In this document: positions 43,285 through 53,400 of the stretch, in pieces | How the letters are laid out: the number at the start of each line of letters is the position of its first letter | Numbering within the stretch: position 1 is the first letter of the stretch | Source: Aquibium sp. ELW1220 | GTDB lineage: Bacteria; Pseudomonadota; Alphaproteobacteria; Rhizobiales; Rhizobiaceae | DNA length: 64,000 nucleotides | Direction of reading: 5' to 3' | NCBI RefSeq assembly: GCF_030398385.1 | Contig: NZ_JAOAOQ010000003.1 | Coordinates: 1-64,000 of the forward strand | Program-made: the position numbers and the translations under genes | The notes under the pieces: generated by a model | Told to the model about the DNA's origin: nothing | The model's database searches: none | What the model saw: only the letters and a program-made list of their open reading frames with translations

Positions 43285-46200
43285 ATGCCACACTTCTTCA
43301 TCGAGCGCCCTGTCTTTGCCTGGGTCATCGCGATCTTCATCGTCATGGCCGGTCTCGCCGCGATCCCCCAGCTTCCGGTCTCGCGCTTTCCGGTGATCGC
43401 GCCGCCGAGCGTCAGCATCTACGCATCCTACCCCGGCGCCAGCCCGCAGACGGTCAACGACAGCCTCACGGCACCGATCGAGCGCGAGCTCGCGTCCGTG
43501 AAGAACGTGCTCTACTTCGAATCGTCGTCCGACTCGACGGGCAATGCCAGCATCACCGTCACCTTCAAGCCCGGCACCGATCCGGAGCTCGCGCAGATCG
43601 ACGTCCAGAATCGGCTGAAGGCGGTCGAGCAGCGCCTGCCCGAGCCCGTCCGGCGCTCCGGCCTGTCCGTGGAAGGCGTCACGTCGGGATTCCTGATGAT
43701 CGTCTCGCTGCGCTCCGAGGGCGGCAAAACCGATACGCTCGCGCTCGAAGACTATCTGGCCCGCCGGCTGGCGCCGGAGCTGAAGCGCGTGGCGGGCGTC
43801 GGCCGCGTGCAGTCCTTCGGATCGGAGGCGGCGATGCGCATCTGGGTCGACCCGGCCCGGCTCGTCTCCTACTCGATCTCGATGGCCGAGATCGTCCAGG
43901 CGATCCAGTCCCAGAACGTCCAGGTGTCGCCGGGCCGGCTCGGCGAAGCGCCGACGGTGCCCGGCCAGATGATCAGCGTGCCGCTCGGCCTCGACGGGCA
44001 GCTCAAGACACCCGAGGAATTCGCCGCCATCGTCCTGCGTTCCAATCCCGACGGCTCAAAGCTGGTGCTCGGCGATGTCGCCGATGTCGAGATCGGTGCC
44101 CAGACGGTGGGCTTCTCGATCTTCGACGGCGGCAAGCCGGCGACCGCAGCGGCCATCCAGCTTGCGCCCGGCGCCAATGCCGTCGCGACCTCGGAGGGCA
44201 TCAAGGCGCGCCTTGCCGAACTCGCGCCATCCATGCCGCAGGGCATCGTCCATGCCGTCTCCTACGACACGGCGCCCTTCGTGAAGCTCTCGATCTCCAA
44301 GGTCGTGCAGACGCTCGCCGAGGCCATGGTGCTGGTGTTCCTGATCATGCTCCTTTTCCTCCAGAACATCCGCTACACGCTGATCCCGGCCATCGTCGCG
44401 CCGATCGCATTGCTGGGCACGTTCGCCGTGATGTGGGCCATCGGCTATTCGATCAACGTTTTGACGATGTTCGGCATGGTGCTGGCGATCGGCATCATCG
44501 TCGACGACGCCATCGTCGTCGTCGAGAACGTCGAACGGCTGATGGCGACCGAGGGCCTGTCGCCGCGCGAGGCCACCCGCCGCGCTATGAGCGAGATAAC
44601 GGGAGCGGTGATCGGCATCACGCTGGTCCTGACCGCGGTCTTCCTGCCCATGGGCCTTGCTGGCGGGTCGGTCGGCGCGATCTACCGCCAGTTCACGGTC
44701 TCTCTCGCGGTCTCCATCCTGTTCTCGGCCTTCCTGGCGCTCAGCCTGACGCCCGCGCTCTGTGCGACGATCCTGAAGCCGGTCGCGCCCCATCACGAAC
44801 GCAGGGGCTTCTTCGCCTGGTTCAACCGCGGCTTCGAGAGGCTGACGGGGCGGTACACGGCATGGGTCGGATGGCTCCTGGGGCGGGCGGGTCGCGTCAT
44901 GCTGGTCTACGGCGTGCTCGTCGGAGTGCTGGCGATGGGTTACGGCACGCTGCCGACCGCCTTCGTGCCGGACGAGGATCAGGGCACGTTCATGACCTCC
45001 TTCACGCTCCCGGCGGACGCCACCGCGGAGCGAACCCGTGCACTGGTCGAGCGTTTCGACCGTCACGCCGCAACGCGCCCCGACATCGCCAACAATCTCT
45101 CCATCATGGGTTTCGGCTTTTCCGGATCGGGCGCCAACGCGGCGATGTCGTTCACCACGCTGCAGGATTACGATGCGCGCAGCGGCAGCACCGACCTCGA
45201 GATCGCGGCCGCCGAAGAGGCGATGCGCAAGGCGACGGAAGGCGAGGTCCTCGTCATGAAGCCGCCGGCCATCGAGGAATTGGGCACGACATCGGGGCTG
45301 GCGTTCCGCCTCGTCGACCGTGCGGGGCGCGACGCGGCGGCCTTGTCGGATACGTCGGAGAAGCTGGTCGCGCTCGCCGAGCCAAGCAAGCTCTTGCGCA
45401 ACGTTCGCGTCGACGGCCTGCCCGACGGGCCGAGCATCAAGCTCCATGTCGACCGGCAGAAGGCTGGTGCGCTCGGCGTCTCCTTCACGGCGATCAGCGA
45501 CGTGCTCGCCTCGACCACGGGTTCGACCTACGTGAACGACTTTCCGCGCGCGGGCATCCTGCAGCAGGTCATCGTCCAGGCGCAGGCGAAGGACCGGATG
45601 CAGGTCGAGGACGTGCTCAAGCTGCAGGTGCGCAACGATCAGGGCGGCATGGTTCCGCTGTCCGAAGTGGTGACGCCGCAATGGTCGGTCGGCCCGCTGC
45701 AGCTCAACCGCTACAATGGCTATCCCTCGCTCAGCATCTCCGCGGACGCCGCGCCCGGCGTGTCGAGCGGCCGTGCGATGGACGAGATCGAGCGGCTCGC
45801 CACGCAGCTTCCCGCCGGCTTCGCCGTCGAGTGGACGGGTGGGTCATTCCAGGAACGCCAGGCTGGTGCGCAGGCGCCGCTTCTGGTCGCGCTCTCCATG
45901 GTCGTCGTGTTCCTCGTGCTCGCCGCTCTCTACGAAAGCTGGGCCATTCCGCTGTCGGTCATGCTGGTGGTGCCGCTTGGCATTCTGGGTGCGGTCGCGG
46001 CCGTGCATCTGCGCGGCCTGGAGAACGACGTGTTCTTCAAGGTCGGATTGATCACGCTGATCGGCCTCTCGGCCAAGAACGCAGTGCTGATCGTCGAGTT
46101 CGCCCGCAAGCTGCACGACGAGGGGCGGTCGCTCCGCGACGCGACCGTAGAGGCGGCCCGTCTGCGGCTGCGCCCCATCGTCATGACCTCGCTTGCCTTC

Positions 46201-46644
46201 ACGCTCGGCATCGTGCCCCTTGTCATCGCCAGGGGGCCGAGTTCCGAAACGCAGAACGCGCTCGGCACCGGCCTCTTCGGCGGCATGATCTCGGCCACGT
46301 TACTTGCCGTTGTCTTCGTGCCGGTCTTCTTCACACTCGTGATGCGCTTTTCTGGGGGCAAGGGCAGAGACCCTGTCGACGCGAGGCCGGCACTGGCCGC
46401 GACCTCCTTCGCGCCTTTAACGACCAAGACCGAGGTGCAGGACCCGCTCGACAATATCCTGGCGCAGGTCGACCCGCACCCGCTCGACACCATGCGCAAG
46501 GCGGAGTCCTTCATCGCTGGCGTCGAGAGCGACGAGTTGCAGGAGGGCAACCCCGAGATGCTGGCCGGGCCGGGCCGGGCGATCGACCCGGAGGAGATCG
46601 AGGCGATCTGCACCGAAGCGATCGCCAAGGTGGAGGGCCGCTGA
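43285..46644 (+). CDS. RND multidrug efflux permease (AcrB-like) with unusual C-terminal tail
   Basis: 1119 aa HAE1-type drug/proton antiporter with 12 membrane helices and two large periplasmic loops. The proton relay residues D407 and D408 (GIIVDDAIVVVEN) and the partner Lys at about 931 (LSAKNAVLIVEF) are present. Typical family members end soon after the last helix (here about residue 1022), but this one continues for about 95 mostly acidic residues (DPLDNILAQVDPHPLDTMRK to the end) that look unrelated to RND pumps. AAGGAG lies upstream of the ATG. The following gene starts one base after the stop. Confidence 0.93.
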   Translation: MPHFFIERPVFAWVIAIFIVMAGLAAIPQLPVSRFPVIAPPSVSIYASYPGASPQTVNDSLTAPIERELASVKNVLYFESSSDSTGNASITVTFKPGTDPELAQIDVQNRLKAVEQRLPEPVRRSGLSVEGVTSGFLMIVSLRSEGGKTDTLALEDYLARRLAPELKRVAGVGRVQSFGSEAAMRIWVDPARLVSYSISMAEIVQAIQSQNVQVSPGRLGEAPTVPGQMISVPLGLDGQLKTPEEFAAIVLRSNPDGSKLVLGDVADVEIGAQTVGFSIFDGGKPATAAAIQLAPGANAVATSEGIKARLAELAPSMPQGIVHAVSYDTAPFVKLSISKVVQTLAEAMVLVFLIMLLFLQNIRYTLIPAIVAPIALLGTFAVMWAIGYSINVLTMFGMVLAIGIIVDDAIVVVENVERLMATEGLSPREATRRAMSEITGAVIGITLVLTAVFLPMGLAGGSVGAIYRQFTVSLAVSILFSAFLALSLTPALCATILKPVAPHHERRGFFAWFNRGFERLTGRYTAWVGWLLGRAGRVMLVYGVLVGVLAMGYGTLPTAFVPDEDQGTFMTSFTLPADATAERTRALVERFDRHAATRPDIANNLSIMGFGFSGSGANAAMSFTTLQDYDARSGSTDLEIAAAEEAMRKATEGEVLVMKPPAIEELGTTSGLAFRLVDRAGRDAAALSDTSEKLVALAEPSKLLRNVRVDGLPDGPSIKLHVDRQKAGALGVSFTAISDVLASTTGSTYVNDFPRAGILQQVIVQAQAKDRMQVEDVLKLQVRNDQGGMVPLSEVVTPQWSVGPLQLNRYNGYPSLSISADAAPGVSSGRAMDEIERLATQLPAGFAVEWTGGSFQERQAGAQAPLLVALSMVVVFLVLAALYESWAIPLSVMLVVPLGILGAVAAVHLRGLENDVFFKVGLITLIGLSAKNAVLIVEFARKLHDEGRSLRDATVEAARLRLRPIVMTSLAFTLGIVPLVIARGPSSETQNALGTGLFGGMISATLLAVVFVPVFFTLVMRFSGGKGRDPVDARPALAATSFAPLTTKTEVQDPLDNILAQVDPHPLDTMRKAESFIAGVESDELQEGNPEMLAGPGRAIDPEEIEAICTEAIAKVEGR

Positions 46645-46645
46645 C

Positions 46646-46882
46646 ATGGCCAGCACCCCCTCACCGCCGATCACGCTTGAAAAAGCGCGCGGGCGCGCCC
46701 TCTTCCGATCTGCCGGGTATGCGCTCACCGAAGAACAGATCATCAAGCGCTGGCCTGAATGGCGCATGGATTATGAGCGCGCAGGAAGGCAGCACGGCTC
46801 AGACAGCGTCGGCTTCCTCGTCTGGAAGTGCAGGTTCGCAAAGCCAGCCTATGCAGCCGTCCTCGCAGCGATGAGCGACTGA
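46646..46882 (+). CDS. Small hypothetical protein (78 aa), coupled to pump gene
   Basis: Starts one base after the pump stop (TGACATG). The product is soluble and basic, with LEKARGRALFRSAGYALTEE and aromatic-rich KRWPEWRMDYER; no family is recognised. The same TGACATG junction recurs before each of the next two ORFs, which supports real, translationally coupled genes. Confidence 0.5.
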   Translation: MASTPSPPITLEKARGRALFRSAGYALTEEQIIKRWPEWRMDYERAGRQHGSDSVGFLVWKCRFAKPAYAAVLAAMSD

Positions 46883-46883
46883 C

Positions 46884-47102
46884 ATGCGCGGCTGGCTCCG
46901 AATGCTGTTCCGCCGCGGTCCCTCGATCGGCTTTCTCTATGGGCCCGAACACGCCTCCCACCCCGACCGCATCGGGGAACTGTCCGACTTTCTGCGGTGG
47001 GCATACTTCAACGGTTACTGCCCGGTCCCCGACCGCTCCGTGTTCGAGCGGCGAAGCGACGGCTCGTACCGCATTGTCATCGAGATGACGAAAGGAGACT
47101 GA
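46884..47102 (+). CDS. Small hypothetical protein (72 aa)
   Basis: Starts one base after the previous stop. It begins with MRGWLRMLFRRGP and continues with a soluble part containing DFLRWAYFNGYCPVPDRSVFERR. No domain recognised. The style resembles small phage or plasmid proteins, but nothing specific ties it to them. Confidence 0.5.
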   Translation: MRGWLRMLFRRGPSIGFLYGPEHASHPDRIGELSDFLRWAYFNGYCPVPDRSVFERRSDGSYRIVIEMTKGD

Positions 47103-47103
47103 C

Positions 47104-47346
47104 ATGCCCACCTACCGGATGACCTGGCAGATGGATATCGTCACCGCTGCCCGCCCCCGGGACGCCGCACAGGTGGCCCTCGACACCATCCGCGAGCCGG
47201 ACACCACCGCGACCGTGTTCGATGTGTTCGAGACGACGGCGACCGCACCCCCGCCCGCGTGGATATTCTGGAGGAGGACGAGGATGACACGGACGATCGG
47301 TGCAGCCCTCTACGCCTTCGACCCAACAAACGGAAAACGCCCATGA
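47104..47346 (+). CDS. Small hypothetical protein (80 aa), possibly frameshifted
   Basis: Starts one base after the previous stop. The first half ([20 protein letters not shown], then ATVFDVFE) looks like a normal small alpha-beta protein. From about 47240 the frame becomes Pro/Arg-rich, while the next frame reads [21 protein letters not shown], the acidic ending one would expect. One missing G near 47240 (ACGACGG for ACGGACGG) would explain it. The end overlaps the start of the acetyltransferase gene by four bases. Confidence 0.4.
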   Translation: MPTYRMTWQMDIVTAARPRDAAQVALDTIREPDTTATVFDVFETTATAPPPAWIFWRRTRMTRTIGAALYAFDPTNGKRP

Positions 47347-47873
47347 CTGCCTCACCGACCGGCCAGGTCACTCTCGACCTCGCGACCGATGCCGACCTCC
47401 TTCGCTTCCGCACGGATCTTCAAGCGGCCTTCGCGATCGCAGTCGCGGAGACGTTCGGATCGGTCGACGACGGCCCCGTCCCGTCCGACGAGGATGTCGC
47501 GGCGTCCTTCAAGGCTCCGAACGCCGTGGTTCACCGCATCCTGGAGGACGGCCGGTGGGTCGGCGGGGCCGTCGTCTCGATCGACGTCGCGACGCAGCAC
47601 AACTCACTCGACTTCTTCTATGTGAATGCTGGCGAATCCGGCCGCGGCATCGGCCGCAAGGCATGGGCCGCCATCGAGGCGCGCTATCCCGAGACCGAGG
47701 TCTGGACAACCCACACGCCTTACTTCGAGAAGCGCAACATCCACTTCTACGTCAACGTCTGCGGATTCCACATCGTCGCGTACCACCACGCCCGTCACCC
47801 GGACCCCAACCATCCGGCCGAGCAGGACTTCCCGGACGATGGCGGCATGTTCCGCTTCGAGAAGCGCCGTTGA
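47343..47873 (+). CDS. GNAT-family N-acetyltransferase
   Basis: 176 aa. The acetyl-CoA pyrophosphate loop is visible as [14 protein letters not shown], preceded by the beta-4 strand LDFFYVNAG and followed by the C-terminal F-Y-x-x-x-G-F pattern ([16 protein letters not shown]). The substrate is unknown. ATG 47343 overlaps the end of the small upstream ORF by four bases. Confidence 0.8.
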   Translation: MTASPTGQVTLDLATDADLLRFRTDLQAAFAIAVAETFGSVDDGPVPSDEDVAASFKAPNAVVHRILEDGRWVGGAVVSIDVATQHNSLDFFYVNAGESGRGIGRKAWAAIEARYPETEVWTTHTPYFEKRNIHFYVNVCGFHIVAYHHARHPDPNHPAEQDFPDDGGMFRFEKRR

Positions 47874-47888
47874 CCCGCGGCGCGTGCC

Positions 47889-48245
47889 TCACAATTCCGC
47901 TTTCGGCCCGAGGCAAAGTCTGCCTGCAGACGGAACGTCCTGTGCACCTGCCTTAAGGCTCTCTGAGACAGTGTCCGAGCAAGCGACGATCACCCCCCTG
48001 AGCGGCCTCGCCGACGGTTCCGCTTCCATCTCGGCGATGAACGGACGCGGCAGCGCCGCGCGCCTGGGGCGGAACCTGATAGCGGCGTTCTGCACGGTCC
48101 TGATGCGGTCGACGCGGAACATGCGGAAGGCCTGCCGCGGGATCGCGGTCAACCTCAGCCCGCACGCCGTGCGACGTCCGGCTCGGGAAGGGTCCATGTG
48201 GGCCCGATGGGCGGGTATGATGACGCGCCGCATGCGTTGCCCCAT
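47889..48245 (-). pseudogene. Possible remnant of a WYL-type domain protein
   Basis: A minus-strand open stretch encodes FRMFRVDRIRTV followed by RFRPR, resembling the strand of WYL ligand-binding domains where residues R-x-F-R-L/V-D-R-I are typical. Neither a helix-turn-helix part nor a plausible start is present, and the surroundings read as low-complexity Arg/Ala. It could be the decayed end of a transcription regulator, or chance. Confidence 0.25.
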
Positions 48246-48292
48246 AATCGCTCCAACCGGTCTGCGACAATGCAGCAGGAGGTCGTGAAGCG

Positions 48293-48610
48293 ATGGACGA
48301 GAAGGAAGAGAAGGATTTTGCCCTCCCGCTGGTTTTTGCAGAGCTGCAGTATCCGGAACATTACGACGCCATCCACGGGGAGCTGGTGGCGTTTCTCGCC
48401 CAGCATTTCTCCCAGATCACGTCAGGGCATCAGGGCGATTCCTACATCTGGATCATCGAAGATGGCCAGAGAGTGGAGATCGACACCTTCCTCTCCATGA
48501 AGCATCAGGTTCGATGTCGCACGGACGGACCGCACGTTCAAAAAGTCATCGACGTGCTGAAACTGAAATACAAGGTGCACATGTTCGACAAGCCGGTGTC
48601 TCACCACTGA
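48293..48610 (+). CDS. Hypothetical protein (105 aa)
   Basis: A small soluble protein with no recognised family. GGAGG lies about nine bases upstream of ATG 48293, and codon use is normal. The sequence alternates predicted strands and helices (DSYIWIIEDGQRVEIDTF, then VQKVIDVLKLKYKVHMF), suggesting a compact alpha-beta fold. A strong hairpin 30 bases after the stop probably terminates its transcript. Confidence 0.65.
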   Translation: MDEKEEKDFALPLVFAELQYPEHYDAIHGELVAFLAQHFSQITSGHQGDSYIWIIEDGQRVEIDTFLSMKHQVRCRTDGPHVQKVIDVLKLKYKVHMFDKPVSHH

Positions 48611-48639
48611 TGGCTATGGAGGCGGCTGAACGGAACTAG

Positions 48640-48665
48640 ACCTGCCGTCGCCAGCGACGGCAGGT
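48640..48665 (+). terminator. Hairpin terminator
   Basis: A perfect 11-bp stem, ACCTGCCGTCG / CGACGGCAGGT, with loop CCAG. It lies between the 3' ends of a plus-strand gene and a minus-strand gene and could serve both. It is followed by ATATAT rather than a T-run. Confidence 0.65.
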
Positions 48666-48732
48666 ATATATGCTGATGTGCATTTTCAGACACTTGCCCC
48701 GAATGTTCGGTTTTCTTTTCTGCTGTTCGCAA

Positions 48733-49017
48733 CTATCGCTGCATAAGAGCAGGCGCGCGCGGATCCGGATCGCGCGGCAGAGGATCGCCGGGCTGCCAGG
48801 GCTTGATGACGTCGCGCGTCGTGCAGACTACCCCACCTCCGGGACCAAGGTTCCAGACGCACCGCTGGCCTTGTGGGCAAGGCGGGCTGCAGGTCGGCCC
48901 CGCCACCGGCTTCGTCGTGAGCTTGAGCTGCTGCGCGGAATATGCATTCCCGGAAAATGCAAGCGCAGCCGTCGCCAATGTCGTCATGATGGCGATCGAC
49001 GCGTATTTGCTCAACAT
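48733..49017 (-). CDS. Small secreted hypothetical protein
   Basis: 94 aa with a clear signal peptide (hydrophobic TTLATAALAFSGNAYSA, probable cleavage after AYSA). The mature part is short and proline-rich with four cysteines (PTCSPPCPQGQRC, VVC), likely disulfide-bonded in the periplasm or outside the cell. An excellent AAGGAG ribosome binding site precedes ATG 49017. Family unknown. Confidence 0.7.
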   Translation of the reverse strand: MLSKYASIAIMTTLATAALAFSGNAYSAQQLKLTTKPVAGPTCSPPCPQGQRCVWNLGPGGGVVCTTRDVIKPWQPGDPLPRDPDPRAPALMQR

Positions 49018-49663
49018 GGCGTTTCTCCTTCATCTTCACGTTGGACGTCTCGAGACTTGCAAATCGACATTGAACCGGCATTGAACGGGACCTTCAGATC
49101 TTGTTCATGTCTGTTCAGACGCAGCACCATCGATTGCTCGACTGGGCAGGCAGGTCATCGGCGGGCGAATCGCGAAACGCAGCGCAGCGCAGCGAGCAAC
49201 AAGGCCGGGGCGGCACGGTCGTGCGTCCTTCGAGGCTCCCCTTCGACGGACTCAGGGTCGCGCCTCATGAAGAGGACCGTTGCCGGAAGGCTGCTTCCGT
49301 CGTCGTCCTTTTTGGGTGCTAGCCCCCTGCGCCGCCCTCTGATCCTGCCCCGTTCATGGAAGGACCACGTCCTGGCGGAGGTGGCGGGCGGCGGGATTGC
49401 AGGGCGCCAGCGGGTGCGGGGGATTTGTGGGGAGGGGCGCGGGTGTCGGCCTCGTGCAAGGCGTTCAGGCCGAACTGCGCAGCGCGCGGATCGCGCCGTT
49501 CGTCCGGCATCCGGTCCGACAGGATCAGAGCCGGAAGCAGACAGCGTTCCTTGAGCCGCAGGCCACATCTCAGGTCATCCCCCTCACCGTCCCGGGCTGC
49601 GCCCGGGCCACCTGTCCCCCATGGACAGGGGGAGAGGAAAGGCGCGCGGCCGGCGCCCCATCC
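49018..49663. other. Intergenic repeat-rich region
   Basis: No gene supported. Bases about 49219-49280 resemble, in inverse orientation, the dispersed element at 11232-11283. Bases about 49581-49634 hold two further short inverted repeats, CCCGGGCTGCGCCCGGG and GTCCCCCATGGACAGGGGG. The rest shows nothing definite. Confidence 0.5.
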
Positions 49664-49812
49664 GCGTCATTCCGGACCGGATGCCGGGCGCAGCGGAGGC
49701 GGCCGGAGCCGGGATGCGTTCCGTGGCATCCGCGGCAGGGACTTGAGATCGACGGCGTCACGGAATGGATTCCGGACAGCCGCTCCGCGCGCATCGTCTT
49801 CCGGAATGACGC
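49664..49812. repeat. Inverted-repeat element with 13-bp perfect ends
   Basis: Starts GCGTCATTCCGGA and ends with the exact complement TCCGGAATGACGC. The inner parts are also partly complementary. It is the first of three consecutive elements between 49.6 and 50.4 kb and has no conserved coding frame. Confidence 0.75.
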
Positions 49813-49934
49813 GGGTGTGGCGGTCGGCGCCGGGACCGCCTCCGCTTTCGCATGGCGCCCTCCCCCTATCGTCATCAACTCTGTTGCGTTTGAGCGACTG
49901 CAGGCTGGCAACCTCGCGACCTCCCTCATCGGCG

Positions 49935-50064
49935 TCATTCCGGGGCCGCGCAGCGGAACCCGGAATCCAGCGCGCCGACGCCCCAAGGCGGGGCACGAGC
50001 CACGCGTATTTCCGCCTCGGTTACCACTCTGGGATCCGGGTTCCGCTGCGCGGCCCCGGAATGA
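49935..50064. repeat. Inverted-repeat element with 30-bp perfect arms
   Basis: Bases 49935-49964 are the exact reverse complement of 50035-50064, leaving a 70-base centre. The arms start TCATTCCGGGGCCGCGCAGC. A single arm of the same family, with one change, is found at 26139-26166. Its RNA would form a very stable hairpin. Confidence 0.85.
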
Positions 50065-50133
50065 TGGGGCGCACGGGGTGGCCACAAGGAGACGCAGGCT
50101 GAGGCCTGAGGGCTGCAGGCCATCCCCCACCGT

Positions 50134-50370
50134 CGTCATCCCGGAACGGCGTCCAAGCGAAGCGACGGACGCCGTATCCGGGATCCATGCCTCAACGGAC
50201 GTCGTCCGGCGCCACGATGGAGAAGACGGCGCCGGTTCTGCAGCGCGCCCCGGAGATGGACGACGGACGGCGACGGTTCAGCACCGGATCGCGTGTCACG
50301 GCCGGCGAGGCATGGATCCCGGACACGGGCCGTCTCGCTTCGCTCGGCGCCGCGTTCCGGGATGACGAAA
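50134..50370. repeat. Mosaic inverted-repeat element, copy A4
   Basis: Near relative of 26234-26470: the same ends (CGTCATCCCGGAACGGCG and CCGGGATGACGAA) and the same internal blocks, such as CGCCACGATGGAGAAGA, CACCGGATCGCGTGTC and GGCGAGGCATGGATCCC. It lies just past the 3' end of mfd. Confidence 0.85.
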
Positions 50371-50400
50371 GGCAGGACGGAGCGCGTCCGCAAGCGCCCC

Positions 50401-53400
50401 CTAAGCCGCCTTCTCCGCCAGCCGCGCCAGCTGCGTCATCACCACGGCGGCACCCGCCAGCCGCTTCTCCGGGTTCGGCCAGTCGCGGATGAAGACGACT
50501 CCCTGGTCGGGGCGGATCTTCGCCATCGAGCCCTGTTCGGCGATCATCCTCACCAGCCCGGCGGGGTCGGCGAAGGTCTTGTCGCGGAACTGGACGACGA
50601 TGCCCTTGGGGCCGGCGTCGAGCTTCTCGACATTGGCCTTGCGGCAGAGCGCCTTGATGTAGACGATCTTCAGCAGGTGCTGCACCTCGTCGGGCAGCGG
50701 GCCGAAGCGGTCGATCAGTTCGGCGCCGAAACTGTCGATCTCGGCGATGGTCTCGAGGTCGGCCAGGCGCCGGTAGAGGGCGAGGCGGAGCTGCAGGTCG
50801 GGGACGTAGGCCTCGGGGATCATGACCGCAGTGCCCACGGTGATCTGCGGCGACCAGGAGCCGTCCGAGACCTCGCCGGTGCCGCGGATCTCGGCCACGG
50901 CCTCCTCCAGCATCTGCTGGTAGAGCTCGAAGCCGACCTCCTTGATGTGGCCCGACTGCTCCTCGCCGAGCAGATTGCCGGCGCCGCGGATGTCGAGGTC
51001 GTGGCTGGCGAGCTGGAAGCCGGCGCCCAGCGTGTCGAGGCTCTGCAGCACCTTCAGCCGCCGCTCGGCGGTCTGGGTCAGCGTCCGCTTGGCCGGCAGC
51101 GTGAACAGCGCGTAGGCGCGCAGCTTGGAGCGGCCGACGCGGCCGCGCAGCTGGTAGAGCTGGGCCAGGCCGAACATGTCGGCGCGGTGGACGATCAGCG
51201 TGTTGGCGGTGGGGATGTCGAGGCCGGATTCGACGATCGTGGTCGAGAGCAGCACGTCGTACTTGCCGTCGTAGAAGGCGTTCATGATGTCGTCGAGCTC
51301 GCCCGGCGCGATCTGGCCGTGGGCGGTGGCGAATCTCAGCTCTGGCACGTGTTCCTTGAGGAAGTCGCCCACCTCCTGCAGGTCGGCGATGCGCGGCACG
51401 ACGTAGAAGCTCTGGCCGCCGCGATAGCGCTCGCGCAAGAGCGTCTCGCGGATGACCAGCGGGTCGAAGGGCGAGATGAAGGTGCGCACCGCCATGCGGT
51501 CGACCGGCGCGGTGGTGATCAGCGACAGTTCGCGCACGCCGGTGAGCGCCAGCTGCAGCGTGCGCGGGATGGGGGTGGCCGAGAGCGTCAGCACGTGGAC
51601 GTCGCTCTTCAGGTCCTTCAGCCGCTCCTTGTGCTTGACGCCGAAATGCTGCTCCTCGTCGATGATCAGAAGGCCGAGATGCTTGAAGCTGATGGCGGTG
51701 CCGAGCAGCGCATGGGTGCCGACGACGATGTCGACCGTGCCGTCGGCGAGCCCCTTCTTGGTTTCGGCGAGCTCCTTGGCGCCAACGAGGCGCGAGGCCT
51801 GGCGCACCGTCACCGGCAGGCCGGCAAAGCGCTGCGAGAAGGTCTTGAAGTGCTGGCGCGCAAGCAGGGTCGTCGGCACCACCACGGCCACCTGCACGCC
51901 CTCCATGGCGGCGAGGAAGGCGGCGCGCAGCGCGACCTCGGTCTTGCCGAAGCCGACGTCGCCGCAGATCAGCCGGTCCATCGGCCGGCCGAGGCCGAGA
52001 TCGTCGATGACGGCGTCGATGGCCGCCTGCTGGTCCTCGGTCTCCTCGTAGGGGAAGCGCGCAGCGAATTCGCCATAGAGCCCCTCCGGCGGGTGGAAGG
52101 CCGGGGCGCCGCGCATCTGGCGTTCGGCGGCGATGCGGATCAGGTCGCCGGCCATGTCGAGCAGGCGCTTCTTCAGCTTGGCCTTGCGCGACTGCCAGGC
52201 GCCGCCGCCGAGCCTGTCGAGCGGCGTGTCGGCGGCGTCCGAACCGTAGCGCGACAGGAGGTCGATGTTTTCGACCGGCAGGAACAGGCGTCCGTCGCCG
52301 GCATAGTGGATCTCGAGGCAATCATGCGGCGCGCCCGCCGCCTCGATGGTGCGCAGACCGATGAAGCGGCCGATGCCGTGGTCGGCATGGACGATGATGT
52401 CGCCGGCGGCCAGCGACGCGAGTTCCGAGATGAAGTCGGAGGCCTTCTTGCGCTTGGCGCGGCGCACCAGCCGGTCGCCGAGGATGTCTTGCTCGCCGAT
52501 CACGACCATGCGGTCGGTCTCGAAGCCGGTTTCCAGTGGCAGCACGGCGATGCCGGTCTTGCCGGGCGCGAGCTTCTCCAGCTCGTCGAGGCGCGAAACC
52601 CGCGTCATGCCGCCGAGGCCGTGCTCGGCGAGGATCTGGCCGAGGCGGTCGAGCGAGCCTTCCGTCCAGCCGGCGACCAGCGTCCTGCGGCCCGCGGCGC
52701 GGAGGTCGGCGATGTGGCGCACCGCGTGGTCGAAGACGTTGGCGTTGGGGTCGGCACGGACGGCGGCGAAGGAACGGCCGGCGCGCGACTTCGCCTTCAG
52801 GATCGCCTTGCCGTCGGCCGGCGGCGCATCGAAGGGCGACAGATCGGCGATCAGCCGCTCGCCGGCCGCCGCGCGGACGGATTCGGGGGCGAGGTAGAGC
52901 CGGTCGGGCGGGGTGGGGTTGTAGGGCGTCGAATCGCCGAGGCCCTTGCCCGAGGCCTGGCGCTTGCGGGAATCGTAGTGGTCGAGGATCAGCGTGTGGC
53001 GCTCGGCCATCGACTCCTGCGCCAGCGCATCGAACACCACCGGGCCGTCGGGCACGTAGTCGAAGACGGTGTCGAGGCTCTCGTAGAAGAAGGGCAGCCA
53101 GTGCTCCATGCCGGAGAATCTGCGGCCCTCGGAGATGGCGACATAGAGCGCGTCGTCGCGCGAGGGCGCGCCGAAGGTCTCGATGTAGTTGCGGCGGAAG
53201 CGGCTGATGGTTTCCGGCGTCAGCGTCACCTCGCTCGCCGCCTGCAGGGTCATGGCGGGGCACTGGCTGGTGGTGCGCTGGGTGGCGGGATCGAAGGCGC
53301 GGATCGATTCCAGCGTGTCGCCGAAGAAATCGAGCCGGAGCGGCTCGGCCCAGCCCGGTGCGAAGAGATCGAGGATGCCACCGCGCACGGCATAGTCGCC

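Noticed and set aside
47889-48290. Open frames on both strands between the acetyltransferase and the 105-aa protein gene
   Set aside because: No ribosome binding site and low-complexity composition; kept only as a weak WYL-remnant suggestion on the minus strand.
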